From: an uncultured Selenomonadales bacterium
GTDB lineage: Bacteria; Bacillota; Negativicutes; Selenomonadales; Selenomonadaceae
NCBI GenBank assembly: GCA_946407095.1
Contig: CAMJMR010000018.1
Location: 1-45,833 of the forward strand
Reading direction: 5' to 3'
DNA: 45,833 bases
Made by a program: the position numbers and the translations under genes. Shown here one piece after another: positions 40,035 to 45,833 of this stretch. The stretch's first letter is position 1. Every line of letters starts with the position of its first letter. Below the pieces are notes generated by a model that saw nothing but the letters and a program-made list of their open reading frames with translations, was not told where the DNA came from and did no database searches.

Positions 40035-40269
40035 TGTAGTCGTAACTTTGCTCTATAACGATGATTCTACGCGAAATATTACCTTCGATGGCGTCGCAAT
40101 CGACGATTTGGAGGCAGTTAAGGCGAAAATTCAAGCGATAAACGCGAATGCCAATAACGAATATGCGAATTTCTATCAAACGTTCGTCTCGGACGACGGC
40201 GAGCCGGTTGTGAAGGTTGAATACTGCAAAATCATAATGATAGAGGAGGATGTTATCTACAGTGGCTAA
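40015..40269 (+). CDS. Small protein, DUF2922-like (first pair)
   Basis: 84 residues (VVVTLLYNDDSTRNITFDGV, ending VKVEYCKIIMIEEDVIYSG). Strand-turn-strand start and EEDV ending resemble DUF2922. Overlaps both neighbours by a few bases, so the genes form one operon. Confidence 0.4.
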   Translation: MSSQTNNVVVTLLYNDDSTRNITFDGVAIDDLEAVKAKIQAINANANNEYANFYQTFVSDDGEPVVKVEYCKIIMIEEDVIYSG

Positions 40270-40447
40270 AGTGAGCATAGAAATACAAACGAAAACGTCA
40301 TTGGGCAAAAAAAGTACGATAAATATCCAATACGTGAATCCGCAGGCGACGAATGAGAAATTGCGGCAATTCGCGCAAATGTTGGTAGCGTTGACGAACG
40401 ATACTTACATCGAAACGACGAAAGTCACGAAAGAGAGCGTGTTATAA
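40262..40447 (+). CDS. Small protein, DUF1659-like (second pair)
   Basis: 61 residues from GTG 40262 (VAKVSIEIQTKTSLGKKSTI, then LRQFAQMLVALTNDTY). The length and LRQFAQMLVALTNDTYIETT ending are DUF1659-like. GGAGG is 12 nt upstream; the in-frame ATG 40250 sits too close to it. Confidence 0.45.
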   Translation: MAKVSIEIQTKTSLGKKSTINIQYVNPQATNEKLRQFAQMLVALTNDTYIETTKVTKESVL

Positions 40448-40689
40448 TGGCTGACATATCTAAAACTGAGTCGATTTTGAATATTGAGTGCGTATTTTTG
40501 GACGGAGACACGCGGACAATCACGCTTAAGAACCCGAAAAGAAGTGTTTCGTCGAGTGACATTGAAAATTTGGAAACATTCATGCAGGAAAACAACATAA
40601 TCATAGGCGACCGCGATTTATCGGATTTCCGGAAAATAAAACGCGCAGTTAAACGCAATATTACCACGACATATCTTGATTTAGGATAA
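40447..40689 (+). CDS. Small protein, DUF2922-like (second pair)
   Basis: 80 residues (ILNIECVFLDGDTRTITLKN, then IENLETFMQENNIII). It fits the DUF2922 pattern of a beta hairpin plus a helix. The ATG overlaps the previous stop by 1 nt. Confidence 0.5.
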   Translation: MADISKTESILNIECVFLDGDTRTITLKNPKRSVSSSDIENLETFMQENNIIIGDRDLSDFRKIKRAVKRNITTTYLDLG

Positions 40690-40692
40690 AAA

Positions 40693-41046
40693 ATGAACGA
40701 GATACAGCGCGAATTTATTCACGGCAAGAAATTTGATAGTCAATGGTCGGAACTCGGCTTAACTGATGACGATTTGAAAGATTTACAAAGCATTTTACTT
40801 GAAAATCCGAAGATAGGAGCCGTAATTCAAGGAACCGGAAGACTTAGGAAGATGAGATTCTCTAAAGATAATCGCGGGAAATCACATTCGGTACGAATTT
40901 GCTACGTTGACTTTGAAATTTACGAAAAAATCTTCTTGATAATGGTATTTGCCAAAAATGAAATGGAAAATTTAAGTAAAGCAGAAAGAAATTCGATTAA
41001 ACAGCTGATAGAGCGACTCGAAAAGTATTTTGAGGGGAAAAATTAA
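40693..41046 (+). CDS. RelE/HigB-type toxin
   Basis: 117 residues. The core pattern GAVIQGTGRLRKMRFS, then HSVRICYVDFEIYEKIFLIM and a Lys/Glu-rich helix (FAKNEMENLSKAERNSIKQL), matches HigB/RelE mRNA-interferase-like toxins (COG4737 type). Followed after 2 nt by a putative antitoxin. It is AT-rich relative to the core genes. Confidence 0.75.
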   Translation: MNEIQREFIHGKKFDSQWSELGLTDDDLKDLQSILLENPKIGAVIQGTGRLRKMRFSKDNRGKSHSVRICYVDFEIYEKIFLIMVFAKNEMENLSKAERNSIKQLIERLEKYFEGKN

Positions 41047-41048
41047 TC

Positions 41049-41231
41049 ATGAGCAAGGCATACGATATGATTTCCGAATCGCTGAATGAAATAATAAGTG
41101 ATTTGGAAAAAAACGACGGTAAAAATCTCAAACGCGAAGTTATAAGCAAGGAAAAATATGAGACAAAGAAAATATTCGTAGCAGACAGAAAAAATTTCAT
41201 AGAACAAAGACTTGAACAGAGAATATTATAA
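41049..41231 (+). CDS. Antitoxin remnant lacking the HTH domain
   Basis: 60 residues. It opens MSKAYDMISESLNEIISDLE, the usual start of HigA-type antitoxins paired with this toxin class, but ends after NFIEQRLEQRIL. The family's helix-turn-helix of about 50-60 residues is absent, and a terminator follows directly. GAGGGG precedes the ATG by 10 nt. Either a minimal antitoxin or a truncation. Confidence 0.55.
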   Translation: MSKAYDMISESLNEIISDLEKNDGKNLKREVISKEKYETKKIFVADRKNFIEQRLEQRIL

Positions 41232-41237
41232 CAAAAA

Positions 41238-41269
41238 AGCCCTGACACAAAGTCGGGGCTAATTTTTTT
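41238..41269. terminator. Convergent terminator after the toxin-antitoxin pair
   Basis: AGCCCTGAC and GTCGGGGCT pair over 9 bp around ACAAA, with T-run on one side and A-run on the other. It also overlaps the 3' end of the winged-helix gene. Confidence 0.8.
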
Positions 41270-41648
41270 GCGATTTTGCGGCTCTAAGGCGACGTTTGCG
41301 CTTTAAATCGAGTTCGTGTTGAATATCGAGGCGGCAACGGCGATTCCATTCGTTCAAACGGTCTTGAAAGTCGGAATTATTCATCACGAAGCGCGGATTA
41401 GCCATATAATCGAAGCCGTCGACGAATTTCAGCTCTTGAATCAGCAAATTATCCTTGAGCCACTTCAAATCGCGGAAAATAGCACTTCGTTTTAAGTTTA
41501 GAGTGTCTGCCAGCTCTTCTTTAGTGATTTTAAGTCCGTGAACGTCTTCGGAGGGCTGATTGAGCGCGATGAAGAAGAAAACTTTAACAGTAGAGGCAGT
41601 CGGAGCGTCATTAAGCAGGTTGAAAACATTTTTATCGACAGAAATCAT
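41259..41648 (-). CDS. Winged-helix DNA-binding protein, RepL-like
   Basis: 129 residues. The central helix-turn-helix pattern ITKEELADTLNLKRSAIFRD is followed by a basic WNRRCRLDIQHELDLKRKRR tail. The overall layout (ASTVKVFFFIALNQ, then wHTH) recalls plasmid RepL-type initiators, or a small regulator. ATG 41648 with AAAGG upstream. A 20-bp perfect palindrome lies upstream at 41721-41740. Confidence 0.5.
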   Translation of the reverse strand: MISVDKNVFNLLNDAPTASTVKVFFFIALNQPSEDVHGLKITKEELADTLNLKRSAIFRDLKWLKDNLLIQELKFVDGFDYMANPRFVMNNSDFQDRLNEWNRRCRLDIQHELDLKRKRRLRAAKSQKN

Positions 41649-41720
41649 GTTGAACGACCTTTCAAACGGTTTTGTAGCGATTTTAACATGTTGAAAGTCG
41701 TTTTGGAAGTGCAAAGTGCG

Positions 41721-41740
41721 AAATCCATATATATGGATTT
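41721..41740. promoter_or_regulatory. 20-bp perfect palindrome, candidate operator
   Basis: AAATCCATATATATGGATTT is identical to its reverse complement. It sits between the winged-helix gene start and the lysS promoter, a natural place for an autoregulatory operator. Confidence 0.55.
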
Positions 41741-41751
41741 TGACAATCGGG

Positions 41752-41780
41752 TTGAGTAACGGGAAATTATTTGATACAAT
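41752..41780 (+). promoter_or_regulatory. Promoter of lysS
   Basis: TTGAGT (41752-41757), 17 nt, TACAAT (41775-41780). A further TTGACA lies at 41740-41745, directly beside the palindrome. Confidence 0.55.
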
Positions 41781-41805
41781 GCGCTGAAATCGAGGAGGTT
41801 TTTAC

Positions 41806-43302
41806 ATGGCAAAAAATTTTCAGCAACAAACGACCGACGAGAACGAATTGATAAAAATTCGGCGCGAGAAACTTCAAGGCTTCGTCGATAAGGGCGTTGA
41901 GCCGTTCGGAATGCGCTACGAAGTCACGCACCACGCGGCGGACGTTCGCAACGAGTTCGGAGAGATTGAGGGCGAAGTCGACGCTGGCGAAGTGTCAATC
42001 GCGGGCAGATTGATGGCGATTCGCGGGCACGGCAAGGCTTCCTTCGCGACGATAGCTGACAAAAGCGGTTCGATTCAAATTTACTTCAAGCTGGACGTTT
42101 TGGGCGAAAGCAAATACAGCGAATTCAAACTTTTGGACATTGGCGACATAATTGGGTTGCGCGGACAAGTTTTTAAGACCAAACGCGGCGAATTGACGGT
42201 TCGCGTCGAGGATTTTAAGTTGTTGGCGAAGTCATTGCGTCCGTTGCCCGAAAAATTTCACGGATTAAAGGACGTGGAAATTCGCTACCGTCAACGCTAC
42301 TTGGATTTGATTATGAATCCCGAAGTTCGCGACACATTTATCAAACGCAACAAAGTTATCAAAGCGATTCGCAAATATTTGGACGAGCGGGACTTTTTGG
42401 AGGTAGCGACGCCGGTTTTATCGACGATAGCGGGCGGCGCGGCGGCAAAACCGTTCGTCACACATCACAACGCCCTTGACGCCGATTTATACCTGCGAAT
42501 TGCCACCGAACTCAATCTTAAGCGGCTGATTGTCGGCGGATTCGAGCGCGTTTACGAAATGGGGCGTGTTTTCCGCAACGAGGGCATGGACGTCCGTCAC
42601 AATCCCGAATTCACGAGCGTCGAAATTTATCAAGCTTACGGCGACTACCGCGATTTGATTGAAATCACGAAAGGTATCGTCTGCGCGGCGGCTGAGGCTG
42701 TAAATGGCACGACGAAAGTCAATTATCAGGGCGTCGAGCTTGATTTAGCTAACACGCCGCAAATCAGCATGAACGACGCGGTAAAAAATAAAACCGGCAA
42801 AGATTTTCTGTCGTGCGCGACGGTCGACGAGGCGCGAGCAATGGCAGATTCAATCGGCGTGGCCTACGAAAAGCGATTTGGCATTGGCGGAATACTAAAT
42901 GCGGCGTTTGAGGCGAAAGTTGAGGACGATTTGATTCAACCGGTGTTTATCACGCACCATCCGACGGAAATTTCGCCTTTGGCAAAGAAAAACTTCGATG
43001 ATCCGCGCGTAACAGACAGATTTGAGTTTTTTGTCTACGGAAGGGAGCTTGCGAACGGTTTTACGGAGTTAAACGACCCGATAGACCAGAAATTACGCTT
43101 TGAAGAGCAAATAAAGCAGCGCGAGGCGGGCGACGAAGAAGCGCACGTTATGGACGAAGATTTTATTCGCGCATTGGAATTCGGAATGCCTCCGACGGGC
43201 GGATTGGGCATAGGTGTCGACCGATTGGTTATGTTGCTGACCGATTCACCGTCGATTCGCGACGTTTTACTGTTCCCGACCATGAAAATCATCGCGGAGT
43301 AA
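41806..43302 (+). CDS. lysS: Lysyl-tRNA synthetase, class II
   Basis: 498 residues. OB-fold anticodon-binding N-domain (about 60-160), then motif 2 ([18 protein letters not shown]) and motif 3 ([15 protein letters not shown]). GAGGAGG about 8 nt before ATG 41806. Confidence 0.97.
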   Translation: MAKNFQQQTTDENELIKIRREKLQGFVDKGVEPFGMRYEVTHHAADVRNEFGEIEGEVDAGEVSIAGRLMAIRGHGKASFATIADKSGSIQIYFKLDVLGESKYSEFKLLDIGDIIGLRGQVFKTKRGELTVRVEDFKLLAKSLRPLPEKFHGLKDVEIRYRQRYLDLIMNPEVRDTFIKRNKVIKAIRKYLDERDFLEVATPVLSTIAGGAAAKPFVTHHNALDADLYLRIATELNLKRLIVGGFERVYEMGRVFRNEGMDVRHNPEFTSVEIYQAYGDYRDLIEITKGIVCAAAEAVNGTTKVNYQGVELDLANTPQISMNDAVKNKTGKDFLSCATVDEARAMADSIGVAYEKRFGIGGILNAAFEAKVEDDLIQPVFITHHPTEISPLAKKNFDDPRVTDRFEFFVYGRELANGFTELNDPIDQKLRFEEQIKQREAGDEEAHVMDEDFIRALEFGMPPTGGLGIGVDRLVMLLTDSPSIRDVLLFPTMKIIAE

Positions 43303-43330
43303 ACTTGAGCCGATTACGCACAAAAAAAAA

Positions 43331-43362
43331 TCCCCGTCACTTACGGCGGGGATAATTTTTTT
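43331..43362. terminator. Convergent terminator between lysS and flhA
   Basis: TCCCCGTC and GGCGGGGA pair over 8 bp around ACTTAC, with an A-run before and a T-run after. Confidence 0.8.
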
Positions 43363-43368
43363 GTCCGA

Positions 43369-45459
43369 TTAAATTCTTACGACGCCGAGGATTTGAATTT
43401 CAACGGACTGGTCAATTTCGGCGTGCGAGACGATTGTCAAGCCCGGCACCGAGCGTTCGACGAGCTTGCGGAAGTAGAGGCGCACGGCGGGGCTTGTCAA
43501 GACGACGGGCGGATAGCCTTGGTTCGCGAGCTTTTCCAGTTCGTGATTGACAGAAGTAATCATGCGGCGCATGGAGTCGGGGTCGAGGCTTACGTAAGAA
43601 CCGTGGTCTGTGCGTTGAACTGCGCCGACGATTCGATTTTCCAGCGCAGGGTCGAGCGTGATGCACGGCAACATATTTCCCTGCACGACTTGGTGAGTAA
43701 TCTGCCTGCCCATGGCGTGACGGACGTATTCGGTCAAAATTTCGGGGTCCTTGGTCGCGCGGGCGTAATCGGCCAAAACTTCCATAATCGTCGCCATATC
43801 GCGAATCGAAATGCGTTCGTTGAGGAGGTTCGCCAAAACCTTTTGAATTTCGCCGATGCCGAGGAGTTCGGGGACAACTTCGTCGACGAGCCCTTGATTC
43901 GATTTGGCGAGGTTGTCGACGAGGTTTTGAGTCTCTTGGCGGCCGAGAATTTCGGAGGCGTGTTGCTTGATAATTTCGGTCAAGTGCGTGGCGAGGACGC
44001 TGACGGCGTCGACGACGGTGTAGCCGTTGAGTTCGGCGCGTTCGCGGTCGCTTTCGGGTATCCACAGCGCGGGCAGCCCGAAGGCGGGCTCAATCGTTTC
44101 AATGCCCTGCATTTCCTCAAACACGGTGCCAGAGTTCATTGCCAGGAAGTGGTCGAGAATCAGTTCGCCGCGAGCAATTTCCATGCCCTTGAGCTTGATG
44201 ATGTAAGAATTCGGCTTGATTTGAATGTTGTCGCGGATTCGGATTGTCGGGACGACTAAGCCCAAGTCAAGCGCGAGTTGCCGCCGAATCATGACGATGC
44301 GGTCGAGCAAGTCGCCGCCCTGTCCCGTGTCGACGAGCGGTATCAGCGAGTAGCCGATTTCTAATTCCATGGGGTCGACTTGCAACAGCGAGATGATATT
44401 TTCGGGACGCGTCGCCTCCGTCTTTTCCTTGACGTGCTGTTGTTCTTCGGCGGATTCGGGCGTGACGACGGTTTTCTTGTACAGGTTGTAGCCGATAATC
44501 GCGCAGACGCACGCCAGGGCAAAGAACGGAATGCCGGGCAAGCCAGGGACAATCGCCAAGACGAGCAGGACGCCCGTATTGATGAAGAAAATTCTTTCGT
44601 TGTGGAAAAGCTGTTTGACGATGTCGTTGCCGAGGTTGCCTTCGGAGGCTGCGCGGGTGACGATGATACCTGTCGCGGTCGAAATCAACAGCGCGGGGAT
44701 TTGGCTTACGAGACCTTCGCCGACGGTCAAGAGCGTATACGTTTGCAAGGCCTCAATCGCCGCCATATCCTTTTGCGCCATACCTATGACGAAGCCGCCG
44801 CCGATATTAATCAGCATGATGATAATCGCGGCAATGGCGTCGCCCTTGACGAACTTGGAAGCACCGTCCATTGCGCCGAAGAAGTCAGCCTCACGCTGAA
44901 TTTTTTCGCGGCGCGCCTTCGCCTCGTCGTCAGTTATCGTGCCTTGGTTCAAGTCGGCGTCGATAGCCATTTGCTTGCCGGGCATGGCGTCCAACGTGAA
45001 ACGCGCCGAGACTTCCGCCACGCGTTCGGAGCCCTTGGTTATGACGATAAAGTTAATGATAACCAAGATAATGAACATGATGAAGCCGACGACGGGGTTG
45101 CCGCCGACGACGAAATTCCCGAAAGCCGTAATGACTTCGCCCGCGTCCGCGTTAATCAAAATCAGGCGCGTCGCCGAAATGTTCAGAGCCAATCGGAAAA
45201 GCGTCGTGACGAGCAAAAGTGACGGGAAGACCGCTAAATCCAGAGCCTCCTCGTTGTAAATCGCGCTCATTATGACGATAAGGGCGATTGTGATGTTCAA
45301 GCAGATAAGCAAGTCCAAAAGCGCGGTCGGCAACGGAATAATCATCATGATAACAATCATGACGAGCGTCACCGCGATTATAATGTCGCTGTACTTTTGG
45401 ATAAGCGAGCCCAGTGTTCGGGGTTCGCCCAAGAGTTCATCCGGTGTCGGTGCGGGCAT
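43369..45459 (-). CDS. flhA: Flagellar biosynthesis protein FlhA
   Basis: 696 residues, the large inner-membrane export-gate protein of the flagellar type III system. About eight membrane helices lie in the first 330 residues, with the FHIPEP-family block (AVFPSLLLVTTLFRLALNIS, then RFTLDAMPGKQMAIDADLNQ). A cytoplasmic domain follows (about 350-696). AGGAG before ATG 45459. No other flagellar gene is in the window; the rest of the operon presumably lies beyond the IS-MITE end. Confidence 0.96.
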   Translation of the reverse strand: MPAPTPDELLGEPRTLGSLIQKYSDIIIAVTLVMIVIMMIIPLPTALLDLLICLNITIALIVIMSAIYNEEALDLAVFPSLLLVTTLFRLALNISATRLILINADAGEVITAFGNFVVGGNPVVGFIMFIILVIINFIVITKGSERVAEVSARFTLDAMPGKQMAIDADLNQGTITDDEAKARREKIQREADFFGAMDGASKFVKGDAIAAIIIMLINIGGGFVIGMAQKDMAAIEALQTYTLLTVGEGLVSQIPALLISTATGIIVTRAASEGNLGNDIVKQLFHNERIFFINTGVLLVLAIVPGLPGIPFFALACVCAIIGYNLYKKTVVTPESAEEQQHVKEKTEATRPENIISLLQVDPMELEIGYSLIPLVDTGQGGDLLDRIVMIRRQLALDLGLVVPTIRIRDNIQIKPNSYIIKLKGMEIARGELILDHFLAMNSGTVFEEMQGIETIEPAFGLPALWIPESDRERAELNGYTVVDAVSVLATHLTEIIKQHASEILGRQETQNLVDNLAKSNQGLVDEVVPELLGIGEIQKVLANLLNERISIRDMATIMEVLADYARATKDPEILTEYVRHAMGRQITHQVVQGNMLPCITLDPALENRIVGAVQRTDHGSYVSLDPDSMRRMITSVNHELEKLANQGYPPVVLTSPAVRLYFRKLVERSVPGLTIVSHAEIDQSVEIQILGVVRI

Positions 45460-45517
45460 TTGAGTTTCTCCTTGAATTTGTCTTCAATGCAGTGGGCTTA
45501 TAAATTGTATCGCTCTA

Positions 45518-45785
45518 GGGTTTGTTGGTAAAATGACGAAGACGTAGCAGGGGACAGAGGCCGCCATGGATGGCGGCCGCCGGCAACAGAAACAAGGATG
45601 TTTCTTTGCCGGCACAGACGGCTTCGGGGTGGCTTAACGTTTCGTCCACGACCGCTTTACGCCCCTGCGAGGCGCACTTTCTTTTTGCTACTTTTTCTTT
45701 GGGCGCGCAAAGAAAAAGTAGATCCTAATCATAAAATTGATTGAAATGCTGAATCAGCCTAGACCATTCAATTTACCAACAGCCC
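45518..45785. mobile_element. MITE-like element with GTTGGTAAA terminal repeats (right copy)
   Basis: It begins GGGTTTGTTGGTAAA and ends with the complement of GGGGCTGTTGGTAAA (13 of 15 agree), flanked by CTA at 45515-45517 and 45786-45788. It contains the full three-hairpin repeat (copy g): GGCCGCC/GGCGGCC (45559-45578), GCCGGC to GCCGGC (45579-45613), CTACTTTTTCTTTG/CAAAGAAAAAGTAG (45688-45721). No coding sequence. Confidence 0.7.
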
Positions 45786-45788
45786 CTA

Positions 45789-45803
45789 GGGACTGTGGAC
45801 AAT
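45789..45803. repeat. Terminal inverted repeat of the right IS
   Basis: GGACTGTGGACAATT follows the CTA and matches the left IS end in inverted orientation. Confidence 0.5.
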
Positions 45804-45833
45804 TCATTTTAACCAGAGAAGAATAGCAGCAAA
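45804..45833 (-). CDS. 3' end of an IS5-like transposase (partial)
   Basis: Nine codons and a stop on the minus strand (FAAILLWLK), nearly identical to the fragment at the left edge. Cut by the contig end. Confidence 0.45.
   Translation of the reverse strand, partial: FAAILLWLK

Overview
The window looks like a contig from an anaerobic, flagellated diderm Firmicute (Negativicutes / Selenomonadales type). The reasons are a Firmicute-style gene set (Rex, TTG starts, strong GGAGG ribosome sites) together with lipid A genes (lpxC, fabZ, lpxA, lpxI), an O-antigen-ligase-like protein, flhA, and a dicarboxylate transporter next to aspartase. The exact genus cannot be read from the sequence. Both ends of the window carry the 3' end of the same IS5-like transposase gene in opposite orientation, so this is probably a whole contig broken at IS copies.

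Layout. 1-1281: IS end, a MITE with an element nested in it, a TIGR04076-type gene, and a long valS leader. 1282-5150: valS-folC, overlapping by 4 nt. 5431-7672: O-antigen-ligase-like gene and rex. 7998-12997: secG, trmB, tsaD, a secreted histidine phosphatase, queF, a pyridoxal kinase-like gene and a lipoprotein. 13077-15692: alaS. On the minus strand, a methyltransferase and hisD (18610 to 15756). 18872-20783: kptA, a TSCPD protein and three tandem small CxCxxC proteins. Minus strand 29006 to 20850: lpxC-fabZ-lpxA, a frameshifted gene, lpxI, dcu-aspA, thiamine pyrophosphokinase and a beta-repeat protein. 29380-31872: a short uvrA. Minus strand: a 653-residue protein with a possible TerD-like region, then pfkA upstream of it. 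35627-38744: HAD phosphatase, purE, a small gene, purA. 38852-41648: an accessory, AT-richer stretch with a double-glycine-leader protein, small paired DUF1659/DUF2922-like genes, a toxin with a cut-down antitoxin, and a winged-helix gene. Then lysS and flhA.

The most unusual content is non-coding. (1) A roughly 80-125 bp element whose palindromic end abuts a long direct duplication (7-58 nt) of host sequence. Copies sit in or beside the uvrA start, both ends of purE, the kptA promoter, the aspA terminator and a MITE hairpin; in several cases the duplication regenerates the functional signal. (2) A roughly 200 bp dispersed repeat with three hairpins whose stems co-vary between seven copies. 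(3) Heptamer repeats (GTCCCTA type) inside valS and folC, between the valS ribosome site and its start codon, and at the lpxC stop. (4) Two tandem copies of a roughly 90-95 nt structured RNA candidate, one in the 5' leader of the 653-residue gene.

The housekeeping genes cover translation (valS, alaS, lysS, trmB, tsaD, queF), cofactor and nucleotide supply (folC, pdx kinase, TPK, purE, purA), outer membrane lipid A synthesis, and anaerobic C4 metabolism (dcu-aspA with the NADH sensor Rex). No tRNA, rRNA, CRISPR array or intact transposase gene was seen.
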